A DNA stretch of 64,000 bases. Origin: an uncultured Dehalococcoidia bacterium (GTDB lineage Bacteria > Chloroflexota > Dehalococcoidia > Lucifugimonadales > JAAXIE01). The translations under genes were made by a program, and so were the position numbers. Where the stretch lies: the NCBI GenBank assembly GCA_951813255.1, contig OX638353.1:2601501-2665500 (forward strand), given 5' to 3'. The notes beneath the pieces were generated by a model. That model ran no database searches and was not told the DNA's origin. It was given only the letters and a program-made list of their open reading frames with translations. Numbering within the stretch: the first letter of the stretch is position 1; the number at the start of each line of letters is the position of its first letter. Shown piece by piece: positions 40,658 through 49,775 of this stretch.

Positions 40658-41950
40658 CTATTTGCTCTCTGCGAGGCGGTAAATGTTCCCGTCGAAAGAC
40701 AGCATGTACACCTCGCCATCCTCATCCTCTCCAAACGCCGTAATCCTGCGCACCGAGTCATTGAGCAGGGCATGGTGCGTAACCTGCACGCCGTCATAGC
40801 GCAGCCCCCACAACTCCCCGCTGCAATAGTCGGCATACAAGTATGCCCCTTCAAGCCACGGCAGGCTAGGCCCGCGATAGACCACCCCGCCGATCACTGA
40901 ACACCGCGGACCATCCAGCGAGTACTCCACAATGGGAGGCTCTAGCCCCTCTCCATCGCAGTCCTGCACGCCGGAAGGAAAGCAATGACTTGCCTCCATC
41001 AGGTTCCACCCATAGTTTCCCCCCGCCTGCAGCACATCCACCTCTTCCCAGTTGTTCTGCCCCACATCTCCAACCCAGAGATCGCCCGTCTCCCGGTCAA
41101 ACGAAAACCTCCAAGGATTTCGCAACCCATAGGCCCATATCTCCGGGCGGGCATCGTCATTTATGAAGGGATTGTCTGCCGGTATCGCATACGGACGCTC
41201 CTCCGAGGCCTCGGAGACATCAATCCGCAGCATCGCCCCCAGCAGAGTCCCCAAGTCTTGCCCGCTGTTCAGCGGATCACCGCCTGATCCCCCATCGCCC
41301 AACCCGATGTACAGATAAGCATCAGGCCCAAAAGCTATGGTGCCCCCATTGTGGTTCGGAAAGGGCTGGAGCACTCGCATTATCACCAACTCGCTTCCGG
41401 GATCAGCCCGTCTCCCACCCGAAGCGTCCGAGGTATACCTCGCCACCACAGTGTGGCTCTGCGTTGTGTAGTTCACGTAGAAGCGCCCATTGGACGCGTA
41501 CTCAGGGTCGAAGGCCAGGCCCAGTAACCCCCGCTCACCTCCCACCCTTACCCGGTCCCGTATGTCCAGGAACACGTCGGGCTCCGTCCCTTCCGCCGGG
41601 TCGCCCTCCGTCGTCGGGTCAAACGACATGATCCGCCCCTCCTGCAACACCACGTACAATCGCCCGCTGCCGTCGCTCGCATGCGTCAGGTGCACCATGT
41701 TCTTCATGCGCTCCAGCCAAGGGAAGGCGGCCCCCAATTCCAGAGGCTCCAGCCCTGATATCGGCTCTGCTTCCGGCTCTGTGGACAGTGGGGAGGAAGT
41801 TGGAATGGAGGTGTCAGCTTCAGCAGTGACAACCCCTCCAGGTTCCGCCGGAGCGCTCCCGCAACCCGCTATCAGCGCCAGGCCCATGACAAATATCCAG
41901 GCTTGCAGGACTAACCGTCGCGAGGTATCCAGTCGGAATAGTCGGCGCAT
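40658..41950 (-). CDS. PQQ-dependent sugar (aldose/sorbosone) dehydrogenase-like lipoprotein
   Basis: About 430 residues. From the ATG at 41948-41950 a signal peptide ends in a lipobox (LALIAGC). The mature part is a six-bladed beta-propeller of the glucose/sorbosone dehydrogenase (GDH B) family: GERGLLGLAFDPEYASNGRFYV, LQPFPNHNGGTIAFGPDAYLYIGLGDGG (each shortened here), EIWAYGLRNPWRFSFD and DLWVGDVGQNNWEEVD. It probably oxidises sugars outside the membrane with PQQ, if the cell makes it. Longer in-frame starts exist up to 42004. No partner cytochrome nearby. Confidence 0.86.
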   Translation of the reverse strand: MRRLFRLDTSRRLVLQAWIFVMGLALIAGCGSAPAEPGGVVTAEADTSIPTSSPLSTEPEAEPISGLEPLELGAAFPWLERMKNMVHLTHASDGSGRLYVVLQEGRIMSFDPTTEGDPAEGTEPDVFLDIRDRVRVGGERGLLGLAFDPEYASNGRFYVNYTTQSHTVVARYTSDASGGRRADPGSELVIMRVLQPFPNHNGGTIAFGPDAYLYIGLGDGGSGGDPLNSGQDLGTLLGAMLRIDVSEASEERPYAIPADNPFINDDARPEIWAYGLRNPWRFSFDRETGDLWVGDVGQNNWEEVDVLQAGGNYGWNLMEASHCFPSGVQDCDGEGLEPPIVEYSLDGPRCSVIGGVVYRGPSLPWLEGAYLYADYCSGELWGLRYDGVQVTHHALLNDSVRRITAFGEDEDGEVYMLSFDGNIYRLAESK

Positions 41951-41992
41951 GGTCCAGTTGAAGACGGATAGTGTCAGCATTCCAGGCATACT

Positions 41993-42028
41993 AAAGGGGC
42001 CCACCCCTTGCAGGATGGACCCCTTTTT
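41993..42028 (-). terminator. Terminator after the LPATG surface-protein gene
   Basis: AAAGGGG (41993-41999) plus CCA pairs with TGG plus CCCCTTT (42016-42026); T-runs flank both sides, so it can serve either strand. It lies between the surface-protein gene and the sugar dehydrogenase gene, both on the minus strand. Confidence 0.65.
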
Positions 42029-42067
42029 GAATCTGGTTATCTATGGCCCTGTAGCTATGGGAAGTTG

Positions 42068-43144
42068 CTAGGCAGCCGATGCGCCCGAGCGACGCCTCGA
42101 CCCGAAGAACATCACCGAGCCCACCAGTACCAGCACGATGCTCGCGATGAGACCGTACCGCACCATCAACGGGACGATCGGCTCGCCAGTGGCGGGCAGG
42201 TCAGTGGTGGGCGCTGCCACCGCGTAGGTTCCCATCTCCTGCGTGCCGGTGTATGCCATGCCGGCTTGGTTCGCAGCCTCGCTTATAAGGTTGACCACGT
42301 TCCCGATGTGCAGGGTCGCCACTTGGGTCGATGTTGCTGCGCTGGCGAGTGCTGCCGCCGCAGTAGCTGCCGAAGCACTGTCAGCGGCGCTGTTTGCCGC
42401 CTCAACAGTGGCATCGCTCGCGCCCCCAACGGTCTCATCGTCGGGAGCAGCCTCACCCGCCACGGTTGCAGCGGAGACGACCTGTTCAGCAAGCCAAGCG
42501 ATACCAGGATCCTCTTCAGTTCCGCTGATGACGGCATTCATGGCGTCTAGCTGTGCCTTCACTTCGTCCAAATCTCCGCTGGACACCGCGGCCTGTGCCT
42601 GCGCCGCATGACCTGCGGCCATTTCAGCCTTGCCCACGAGGTTGACCCCAGCAGCCGGTCCGGTCTCATCAAGAAGAAGTCTGATCTGCTCCAAGACTTC
42701 GCCGTCCAAGATAGTAGCGTGTGTTATCTCCCCGGAAGGCTCGGGATCGTCATCCGGCACCGGCTCCAAGGTGATGACAAAGGTGTTGAACGTGAGCAGC
42801 AGGTTCTCCTCTGCGTCCGTCACGTATTCGTGACTAACGGTTCCGTCCGCCGAGACCTCCAAGATGCCCAGGGAATGCTTGCGCGAGCCATCATCGGTCA
42901 CCAGCCAGCCCTCAAGGGCCGTGCCCTCCGCAGGCTCCTTCACGCCCGACATCGCAACGGTAATCATCCCGCTGGCAACATCGATAGGGGTATCACCCGC
43001 AAAGGGGTCACCAAGTATCACGGCATCGCTGATGACTGCCGTTCCCGAGCCCGAGTGCCCGTCCGCGTGGGCCAAGCTCACAGGTATGAGTAGCGCGACG
43101 AGGCCTAGAATCAGAAGAAACCGTAGAGCTCGGGTACGAACCAT
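42068..43144 (-). CDS. RskA-like domain surface protein with C-terminal LPATG sorting signal
   Basis: 358 residues. A signal peptide (ending VSLAHA) is followed by a beta domain like the outer part of anti-sigma-K/RskA proteins (LEGWLVTDDGSRKHSLGIL, FVITLEPVPDDDPEPSG). An Ala-rich helical region (about 190-300) follows. The end has LPATG at about residue 316, a membrane helix (YGLIASIVLVLVGSVMFFG) and an RRRSG tail, the classic sortase-anchoring signal. No sortase gene is in the window. Probably a cell-wall or cell-surface protein. Confidence 0.75.
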   Translation of the reverse strand: MVRTRALRFLLILGLVALLIPVSLAHADGHSGSGTAVISDAVILGDPFAGDTPIDVASGMITVAMSGVKEPAEGTALEGWLVTDDGSRKHSLGILEVSADGTVSHEYVTDAEENLLLTFNTFVITLEPVPDDDPEPSGEITHATILDGEVLEQIRLLLDETGPAAGVNLVGKAEMAAGHAAQAQAAVSSGDLDEVKAQLDAMNAVISGTEEDPGIAWLAEQVVSAATVAGEAAPDDETVGGASDATVEAANSAADSASAATAAAALASAATSTQVATLHIGNVVNLISEAANQAGMAYTGTQEMGTYAVAAPTTDLPATGEPIVPLMVRYGLIASIVLVLVGSVMFFGSRRRSGASAA

Positions 43145-43414
43145 CCCGCCTCCTTACTTCGTGGACACACCATTGCTAGGAACGCTCACAAGCTAGGCTC
43201 ACCGGCCCAGTCCATCAGCTAGTGCCCAAGTATATGCACCAAGCTGGGTTTGTGACAACCCATTGGCGCAGTCAGAAGCTAACAGATTCCCATCCCGTAG
43301 TCAACGAGAACCCCTCGCAAGCTGCGCTGGTTGCCACGACTATCCTCACTGGCCATAATATCCCAGCCTGGACGCGTGTCCTTTTCATTTTCCTCGTCAT
43401 CTGGAGGTGGTCCT

Positions 43415-44920
43415 TTGGCAAACGCCCCCTTGCAAACTGATTACGACGTAGTGGTGGTCGGCGCAGGCAATGCCGCCCTCTCCGCTGCCATAGCCGCCCG
43501 CGAGCAGGGTTCCAGCGTCCTCATGCTTGAAAAAGCCCCCGACTATTTCCGCGGCGGCAACACCTACTTCACCGGCGGCATCATCCGATTCGCCTACGAG
43601 GGCATCGACGACATCAAGGAGCTCATCCCCGACATGGGCGCCGAGGAAGAAGCCTCTATCGACGTCGGGCGTTACACCGAAAACCAGTACTACGAAGACC
43701 TCATGCGCGTAACCCAAGGCCTCTCCGACCCCGAGCTTGCCCAGATCCTCGTCAGCCAAGCCCGTCCCACCCTGCGCTGGCTTCAGGAGAAGGGCGTCCG
43801 CTTCGTCCTCTCCTTCGGCCGCCAAGCCTTCAAGGTCGGCGACCGCTACCGCTTCTGGGGCGGCCTCATCGTCGAGGCCGTCGGCGCTGGCAAGGGCCTC
43901 TCCGACCAGCAGTTCGATGTCGCCGAACGCAACGGCGTCGAGGTCCGCTACCATACCAAGGGCGTCCGCCTCATCCAGGACAACCGTGGCCGTGTCGTTG
44001 GCATCACCGTCCAAGGCCCCGACGGCTTCGAGGACGTAGGCTGCCACAGCGTTGTCCTAGCCTGCGGCGGTTTCGAGGCCAACGCCGAGATGCGCACCCG
44101 CTACCTAGGCCAAGGCTGGGAACTTGCCAAGGTCCGTGGCATCCCCTACAACACCGGCGACGGCATCAAGATGGCCCTCGACATCGGCGCCCAGTCCCAC
44201 GGCCACTGGAGCGGCTGTCACGCCGTGGCATGGGACCTCAACGCTCCCGCCTTTGGTGACCGTGTCGTCACCGAGCTCTTCCAGAAGCACTCCTATCCCT
44301 TCGGCCTCATCGTCGACGTCAACGGCCATCGCTTCGTCGATGAAGGCGCCGACTTCCGCAACTACACCTACGTCGCCTACGGTCGAGAGGTCCTCAAGCA
44401 GCCCCAGCGCGTCGCCTTCCAGATTTTCGACGACAAGGTCAAGCACCTCCTCCGCGACGAATACCACATCCCCCAAGTCACCATGGCCACTGCCGACACC
44501 ATCGAGCAGCTTGCCGACCGCCTCGACATCGACCGCGAGGGCTTGGTGCAGGAAATCGCTGCGTACAACGCCGCCGTCCAGGATGGTGAGTACAACCCCA
44601 CGATCCTCGACGGCAAGCACACCGAGGGCATCGAGCCCCCCAAGACCAACTGGGCCCTCCCCATCGACACGCCCCCCTACCTCGGCTACGCCGTCACCTG
44701 TGGCATCACCTTCACCTTCGGCGGCCTCAAGATTGACAACCAGTGCCGCGTGCTCGACGAAGAAGACGTCCCCCTCCCCGGCCTCTACGCCGCTGGCGAA
44801 CTCGTGGGCGGCCTCTTCTACCACAACTACCCCGGAGGCTCCGGCCTAGCCGCAGGCGCAGTCTTCGGCAAAATAGCCGGCACCAGCGCAGCCGACGCCG
44901 CCAAATCAGCCGGCGAGTAA
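43415..44920 (+). CDS. FAD-dependent dehydrogenase/fumarate-reductase flavoprotein family (TcuA-like)
   Basis: 501 residues. The dinucleotide motif is DVVVVGAGNAALSAAIAARE; a substrate-domain block is RGGNTYFTGGIIRF; the second FAD contact is CGGFEANAEM; the C-terminus has YAAGELVGGLFYHNYPGGSGLAAGAVFGK. The order and the GNAA variant fit tricarballylate dehydrogenase TcuA and related flavoproteins. TTG start at 43415 with GGAGGTGG 6 nt upstream. No TcuB-like membrane partner is nearby, so the natural substrate is open. Codon use is markedly C-rich in third positions. Confidence 0.88.
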   Translation: MANAPLQTDYDVVVVGAGNAALSAAIAAREQGSSVLMLEKAPDYFRGGNTYFTGGIIRFAYEGIDDIKELIPDMGAEEEASIDVGRYTENQYYEDLMRVTQGLSDPELAQILVSQARPTLRWLQEKGVRFVLSFGRQAFKVGDRYRFWGGLIVEAVGAGKGLSDQQFDVAERNGVEVRYHTKGVRLIQDNRGRVVGITVQGPDGFEDVGCHSVVLACGGFEANAEMRTRYLGQGWELAKVRGIPYNTGDGIKMALDIGAQSHGHWSGCHAVAWDLNAPAFGDRVVTELFQKHSYPFGLIVDVNGHRFVDEGADFRNYTYVAYGREVLKQPQRVAFQIFDDKVKHLLRDEYHIPQVTMATADTIEQLADRLDIDREGLVQEIAAYNAAVQDGEYNPTILDGKHTEGIEPPKTNWALPIDTPPYLGYAVTCGITFTFGGLKIDNQCRVLDEEDVPLPGLYAAGELVGGLFYHNYPGGSGLAAGAVFGKIAGTSAADAAKSAGE

Positions 44921-44965
44921 CTTGGAAAACATCACCTGGCGCGCCAGCATCGCCGTGATGTCTCC

Positions 44966-46471
44966 ATGGAGGGTCTTATACGGCTCGTCGCAGCGTTGAT
45001 CTTGGCCTTAGCCCTCGCCGCCTGTGAAGGTCTCACCTCCGACGGGGCATACGAGGTCGCGCCCGATGACACCATCCCCACAACCCGGCCAACATCTGAC
45101 GAGCGAAGTGCCCCTCAGCCGACCCTCACTATCGTGACATCCGCTTCCGAGTCCTCTGTTGATAGGGACGCCTTGGTCGCCCTCTACAACGCCACGGACG
45201 GCCCCAACTGGCATCACAGCACGGACTGGCTCAGTGACAGGCCGCTGCAACAATGGCGAGGCGTCTACACCGACAGGAGCGGACGAGTAACCCGTTTGAT
45301 CCTTCCTCGAAACCAGCTGCGCGGCGAGATACCGCCCGAACTCGGAGACCTCGTAATGCTGGAGGAACTTTCCCTTCCAGAAAACGAACTGAGGGGCGAT
45401 ATACCCCCGGAAATCGGCAACCTCAAACAGCTCACACTGCTGCAGCTCTCAGCCAACGACCTCAGCGACGAGATACCGCCCGAACTCGGCAACCTCGCCA
45501 ATTTGATCCGTCTCGACCTCTGGAACAACCGCTTGACTGGCCGGATACCACCCCAACTCGGCAGCCTATCAAACCTTGTCAAAATCTCCCTCGCGGAAAA
45601 CCAGCTTACCGGCGGGATACCGCCCGAACTGTCCAATCTGGAAGACCTTGGATATCTCGACCTCGAACACAACCAGTTAACCGGCGAAATACCTGAAGAC
45701 CTCGGCAACCTGAAGCGGCTGCGACTGCTCTGGCTCTCAGGAAACCAGTTGACCGGCGAGGTACCGTCCGAACTTACCGACCGATCCTATTTCGATCTCG
45801 GAGAGGATGATGCCACTAGGTGTATCCCCCAAGGTCTGCGCAACGTGAGGAGCGATAGCCCGCCAAGCGAACCTGATCTCCAAGCCGTCGACAGGACAGC
45901 GAATACCGCCAAACTCCAGTTCCATGACGACCCGTTGTTCGATCAGGACCGCATTCAGCAGCCTGTGACTTACGAAGTCCACCGAAGCGATACCAGAGAA
46001 TCTGGCCCGTACCAGATCATTCAGTCTGGGATCCCCTCTAGCGAATACGAGGACCAAGACCTGGCCGCCAGTACCACTTACTACTACATTTCCAAGGCAT
46101 GCAACGGCTGTGGTTGTTCATACGACCATTCTGATGCCGTCGGCGTAATCACGGAGGTCGAAGGCCCCGTCGACGCGCCGGCAACGCCTGTTGGCTTGGT
46201 CGGTAGAAAGGTCAACGTGGACTGGGCCCCCGACCACGCCCTGTTGACGTGGCAAAGCTCGTCCCGCGCCACTTACTATCAGGTATATCAGGGCACGCCC
46301 GGCGGCGATGAATGGCAGCTTGACGCCGAGTTCAGCGCCACGGACACCGAATATCGGGACTACGCCCAGAACACTGTCCTGATTTTCCTCGACGACACGA
46401 CCGCATACACAGTCAGGGCCTGCAACAAAGCAGGTTGCTCCCCATACTCCGAAACCGCTACCGTAAACTAG
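44966..46471 (+). CDS. Plant-type leucine-rich-repeat lipoprotein with fibronectin-III-like domains
   Basis: 501 residues. The signal peptide ends in LALALAAC. Residues from about 65 to 110 (ALVALYNATDGPNWHHSTDWL) form the cap seen in bacterial LRR proteins of this type. Seven or so repeats follow with the plant pattern IPPELGNLANLIRLDLWNN and LTG(G/E/R)IP. Two beta-sandwich regions follow (TYEVHRSDTRESGPYQII, ATYYQVYQGTPGGDEWQ) with paired Cys (CNGCGC, CNKAGC), as in fibronectin-III domains. Probably an adhesive or carbohydrate/protein-binding surface protein. Confidence 0.85.
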   Translation: MEGLIRLVAALILALALAACEGLTSDGAYEVAPDDTIPTTRPTSDERSAPQPTLTIVTSASESSVDRDALVALYNATDGPNWHHSTDWLSDRPLQQWRGVYTDRSGRVTRLILPRNQLRGEIPPELGDLVMLEELSLPENELRGDIPPEIGNLKQLTLLQLSANDLSDEIPPELGNLANLIRLDLWNNRLTGRIPPQLGSLSNLVKISLAENQLTGGIPPELSNLEDLGYLDLEHNQLTGEIPEDLGNLKRLRLLWLSGNQLTGEVPSELTDRSYFDLGEDDATRCIPQGLRNVRSDSPPSEPDLQAVDRTANTAKLQFHDDPLFDQDRIQQPVTYEVHRSDTRESGPYQIIQSGIPSSEYEDQDLAASTTYYYISKACNGCGCSYDHSDAVGVITEVEGPVDAPATPVGLVGRKVNVDWAPDHALLTWQSSSRATYYQVYQGTPGGDEWQLDAEFSATDTEYRDYAQNTVLIFLDDTTAYTVRACNKAGCSPYSETATVN

Positions 46472-46501
46472 ACGCTCACAAGCAGCGCGGAATGGTTGGC
46501 C

Positions 46502-47068
46502 ATGTTTAAACCGTTTGCTCCCCGAGACCTGCCCCCCATCCCTGTCGTCGCCGCTGCGGCCTTCCTCGCCTTGGCCATCTTCGCTTGGACAGAGAGGACC
46601 GTCCTCGTCGACCCCGACGGGATGTCCGTTTCCTATTGGCCTTGGAAGCTGTGGCAAATCGCCCCGTTGCTCATGGGCATCTGCGGAGTCTGGTGGCTCT
46701 GGTTCAGCACCCAGCGAGTCCCCTGGGTGCGAAGTCTTGCTCTGGGAATACTGGCCTTCGTAGTCCTCGCCAACGCCTACACCACCCTGTTCGGCGACCA
46801 TTGGGGCAACGTGTGGCGCACCGTCAATCCCCTGTTCATCGGCTCATCAACCGTGGCCGCCGTGGCCCTGTGGCGCTCCGGCCTCCCCGCCGGGCAAGCG
46901 GCCGGAGCAGTTTCTGCAGCCCTAGGTGCCCTCGTTTTCGCCAATGCCTACTTCGTCAACAACAGCGTCATCTGGCAAATACTCGACCCAGTGCGAATGC
47001 TCACCTCACTAGCCTGGGCCGCCAGTGCCACCTGCGCCAACGCAGCCTCAACTGAACGTGGTCAATGA
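46502..47068 (+). CDS. Putative membrane protein with five to six helices
   Basis: 188 residues from the ATG at 46502. Hydrophobic segments near 15-32 (PVVAAAAFLALAIFAW), 50-70, 78-98 (SLALGILAFVVLANAYTTLF), 108-125, 135-155 and 165-180. Polar loops are short. No family recognised. It follows the LRR lipoprotein gene by 30 bp on the same strand. Confidence 0.6.
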   Translation: MFKPFAPRDLPPIPVVAAAAFLALAIFAWTERTVLVDPDGMSVSYWPWKLWQIAPLLMGICGVWWLWFSTQRVPWVRSLALGILAFVVLANAYTTLFGDHWGNVWRTVNPLFIGSSTVAAVALWRSGLPAGQAAGAVSAALGALVFANAYFVNNSVIWQILDPVRMLTSLAWAASATCANAASTERGQ

Positions 47069-47115
47069 CATTCCGCACTAAGGCAGCTTTGGCTCATACG
47101 TACCATGCCTCGCTC

Positions 47116-47177
47116 CTATCTGGGTGAAAATGTCCCCACGCAGCTACGAAAATGGCAGGAAAACAACGCCCAGCTAC
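47116..47177. repeat. Small intergenic repeat pair related to the GTAGCTG motif
   Basis: ACGCAGCTACGAAAATG and ACGCCCAGCTACGGCAATG recur 30 bp apart, with CTATCTGGG at 47116-47124. CAGCTAC is the complement of the GTAGCTG motif that is abundant at 864-1243. The 234-bp gap holding them has no gene. Confidence 0.35.
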
Positions 47178-47302
47178 GGCAATGTTCTCATCCCGCCACG
47201 GAGATTCGCAGGCAACTCCGGCCCCAACGCCCCATAGCCACCCGCCTCTCACAAGTAGTAAACTCAGAAATCGGCCCACGCCCACACATATAGGAGGCCA
47301 CC

Positions 47303-48637
47303 ACGCAGACGCCCTCTTCCCGCCCCCTGGTCCCAGGACAGCGCAGCCCCCTCTTCTACGGCTGGGTGCTCGTAGCCACCTGCTTCCTCCTCTCCATGGT
47401 CACCATGGGCTCCCGCCAAGGCTTCGGCGCCTTCATCCCGCCCATGCAGGAAGCCTTCGACTGGGACTTCTCCACCATCTCCATCGCTGCCACCGTGGGC
47501 ATGCTCCTCAACGGCCTGTTCCAGCCCTTCGTCGGCCGCCTCCTCGACCGCTTCGGTAGCCGGATCGTGATTCTCTCCGGCTTGGTCATCCTCGGTACAT
47601 CCACCCTGCTCCTGTTCATGACCCCCAACATCGTCTACTTGATCCTGATGTTCGGCGTCGTCTCCTCCATGGGCATGAGCGCCGGCTCCATCAACACCGC
47701 AGGCGCGCTACTCACCCGATGGTTCCGGCGCCGTCGCGCCACCGCCTTGGGTATCTGCACCAGCGGTGCCTCCTTCGGCGGGCTCATCATAGTCCCCCTT
47801 CTCGCCTACCTCATCAGCCAATTCGGTTGGCAGGTCGGCTGGCTCTTCGCAGGGGGCATAGTCCTTGCCATAGGTTTCCCCGTCGCCTTCCTCTTCCTCC
47901 GCAACGACCCCGCCGACATGGGCCTGAACCCTGATGGCGACACCCAACCTCTACAGAACGCTTCAGGGACCGGGCCTAGAGGAAGGGGCCCTCTCGAGGT
48001 CGACAAGCTGACCGACTCCTTCCACTCCATGCCCTTCTGGCAACTCACCGGCGCCTACGTCGTATGCGGTGCCACCACCGCTGTCATGTCCGTCCACTTC
48101 ATCCCCCACGCCAAGGACTTGGGCATGTCCCTGGAGGGCGCAGCCTTGGCCTTCGGAGTCATGAACGGCTTCAACGTTCTTGGTGTCTACGCCGCCTCTG
48201 CCCTAGCCGACAAGTTCCCCAAGAAGAACGTCCTGGGTTTCCTCTATGCCGGTCGTGGCTTGGCCTACCTCGTGCTGCTCACCGTGCCTCTGTTCGCCCC
48301 CGCCCACTGGGGCATCTGGGCCTTCGCCATCGTTGTGGGCTTCTCCTGGATCGCCACCGCCCCCCTCACCACTACCCTGGCTGCTGACGTCTATGGCGTG
48401 AAGTTCATTGGCACCATATCCGGCATGATGTTCCTGGGTCACCAGATTGGCGCCGCAGCAAGCATTCAGTTCGCTGGCATCATGCGCGACGTCACCGGCT
48501 CCTACAACCTGCCCTTCGCTGTCGTTGGGTCTCTGCTGCTTGTCGCCAGCATCATCGCCTTCACCGTGAAGGAAAAGCAGTACTCATCCAAGTACCAGGA
48601 ACTCAGGCCTGCCGCCGCACCATCCGGGGGCGACTGA
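47303..48637 (+). CDS. MFS transporter, possibly starting at ACG
   Basis: About 444 residues, 12 membrane helices, major facilitator of the oxalate/monocarboxylate-like group. The N-terminal FYGWVLVATCFLLS motif is a family hallmark and normally follows 10-20 residues. The first ordinary start (GTG at 47366) falls inside that motif, so the real start must lie upstream. The only site with a ribosome-binding sequence is ACG at 47303-47305, five nt after AGGAGG (47292-47297). Either an ACG start is used or the base was misread. Other motifs: GRLLDRFGSR and the ALADKFPKKN loop. Substrate unknown. Confidence 0.82.
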   Translation, partial: TQTPSSRPLVPGQRSPLFYGWVLVATCFLLSMVTMGSRQGFGAFIPPMQEAFDWDFSTISIAATVGMLLNGLFQPFVGRLLDRFGSRIVILSGLVILGTSTLLLFMTPNIVYLILMFGVVSSMGMSAGSINTAGALLTRWFRRRRATALGICTSGASFGGLIIVPLLAYLISQFGWQVGWLFAGGIVLAIGFPVAFLFLRNDPADMGLNPDGDTQPLQNASGTGPRGRGPLEVDKLTDSFHSMPFWQLTGAYVVCGATTAVMSVHFIPHAKDLGMSLEGAALAFGVMNGFNVLGVYAASALADKFPKKNVLGFLYAGRGLAYLVLLTVPLFAPAHWGIWAFAIVVGFSWIATAPLTTTLAADVYGVKFIGTISGMMFLGHQIGAAASIQFAGIMRDVTGSYNLPFAVVGSLLLVASIIAFTVKEKQYSSKYQELRPAAAPSGGD

Positions 48638-48641
48638 CCCA

Positions 48642-48839
48642 ATGGTGTTGTTTCGCCTCCTGCCCCACCACGCCGACGCTGCCGACCCCGAGCTGCTGGA
48701 AGCCATCATGGAGCGCATCGACGCCATAGTCCCCCTTGGCCCAGTGGGTATGATTATCATCCTCACCGCCTTCATTCTGGCGGTCCCCCTGCTGGTGCTG
48801 TTCATCTACAGCAGGTACCGCGGCGGCGCCGATACATAG
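48642..48839 (+). CDS. Small single-TM protein
   Basis: 65 residues; a short amphipathic N-terminus (DPELLEAIMERIDAIVPLG) followed by one membrane helix (MIIILTAFILAVPLLVLFIY) and a basic end. ATG four bases after the MFS stop, so it is in the same transcript and may be an accessory peptide of the transporter. Not recognised. Confidence 0.5.
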   Translation: MVLFRLLPHHADAADPELLEAIMERIDAIVPLGPVGMIIILTAFILAVPLLVLFIYSRYRGGADT

Positions 48840-48880
48840 CTGACCCCCCTCGTTCCATAGCTGCGACAGCCCCCTTTTCG

Positions 48881-48909
48881 TTGACACTCCCATAGCCCAA
48901 TGCTATATT
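48881..48909 (+). promoter_or_regulatory. Near-consensus sigma70-type promoter for etfBA
   Basis: TTGACA (48881-48886), 17-bp spacer, TATATT (48904-48909) with an extended TGC before the -10 box. It is the strongest promoter match seen in the window and lies 35 bp upstream of the etfB ATG. Confidence 0.75.
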
Positions 48910-48943
48910 TTCCTTTGGCTTACCGCCCTTCCTTGGAGACAAA

Positions 48944-49744
48944 ATGCCTCTCAACATCATCGTCTTGGCCAAGCAGGTCATTGACCCCGAAATGCCCCAA
49001 TCGGCTTTCAGGGTCGACCGCGACGCCCGCACCGTGGTTACCCCTCCCAACATCCCGCCCGTGGTCAACGGGTTCGACGAGAACGCCGTTGAGGCCGCCC
49101 TCCAGATCAAGGACGGCCAGGAAGCCAGCATCACCGTTATCTCCATGGGCAAGGCCTTCTCCCTCGACGTCATGAAAAAGCCCCTCTCCATGGGCGCCGA
49201 CGAACTCGTCCTCCTACAGGACGACGCCTTCGACAACATCGTCGACAGCTTCAGCACCGCTGCCGTCCTAGCCCAAGCTATCCGCAAGCAGGGCGACTTC
49301 GACCTCATAATCTGCGGACGCCAAGCCTCCGACTGGGACAACGCCCAAGTCCCCCTCGCCTTGGCTGAAAGCTTGGGCGTCTCCTGTGTGACCTTGGGCA
49401 AGAAGGTCACGGTTGACGGGGGCAAAGTCACCGTCGAACGCATCATCCCCGAAGGCTACGAGGTCATCGAGGCTCCGCTACCCGCCTTGGTCACCGTCAG
49501 CAACGAGTTGGGCCAGCCTCGCTATCCCACCCTGCGTGGGATCATGGCCGCCACCCGCAAGAAGCCCACCATCATGAGTGCGCAGGACCTGAACATCGAG
49601 TCCTTGGTTGCATCGCCCCAACTCGAACTCCTCGACCTCTTTATTCCCGTGTCCGAGAAGGAGTGCGAGATAGTCGATGGCGACACCGAGGAAGATGCCG
49701 GACGCAACTTGGCCCTCAAGCTCAGGGAAGCAAAATTAATCTAA
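48944..49744 (+). CDS. etfB: Electron transfer flavoprotein beta subunit
   Basis: 266 residues. NIIVLAKQVIDPE at the N-terminus, NGFDENAVEAALQIKD, and the AMP/nucleotide-binding loop region LIICGRQASDWDNAQVPLALAESLG fit the ETF-beta/FixA family. The longer size and C-terminal extension are as in FixA-type proteins. With EtfA it accepts electrons from acyl-CoA or other flavoprotein dehydrogenases. Thirty-one bases separate it from etfA. Confidence 0.94.
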   Translation: MPLNIIVLAKQVIDPEMPQSAFRVDRDARTVVTPPNIPPVVNGFDENAVEAALQIKDGQEASITVISMGKAFSLDVMKKPLSMGADELVLLQDDAFDNIVDSFSTAAVLAQAIRKQGDFDLIICGRQASDWDNAQVPLALAESLGVSCVTLGKKVTVDGGKVTVERIIPEGYEVIEAPLPALVTVSNELGQPRYPTLRGIMAATRKKPTIMSAQDLNIESLVASPQLELLDLFIPVSEKECEIVDGDTEEDAGRNLALKLREAKLI

Positions 49745-49775
49745 CAACAAGACTACTCCGGTAGCAGGGGGAAAC

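Noticed and set aside
42283..42537. Second protein within the LPATG gene
   Set aside because: Same-strand frame inside the Ala-rich part of a gene with signal peptide and sorting signal; no ribosome site.
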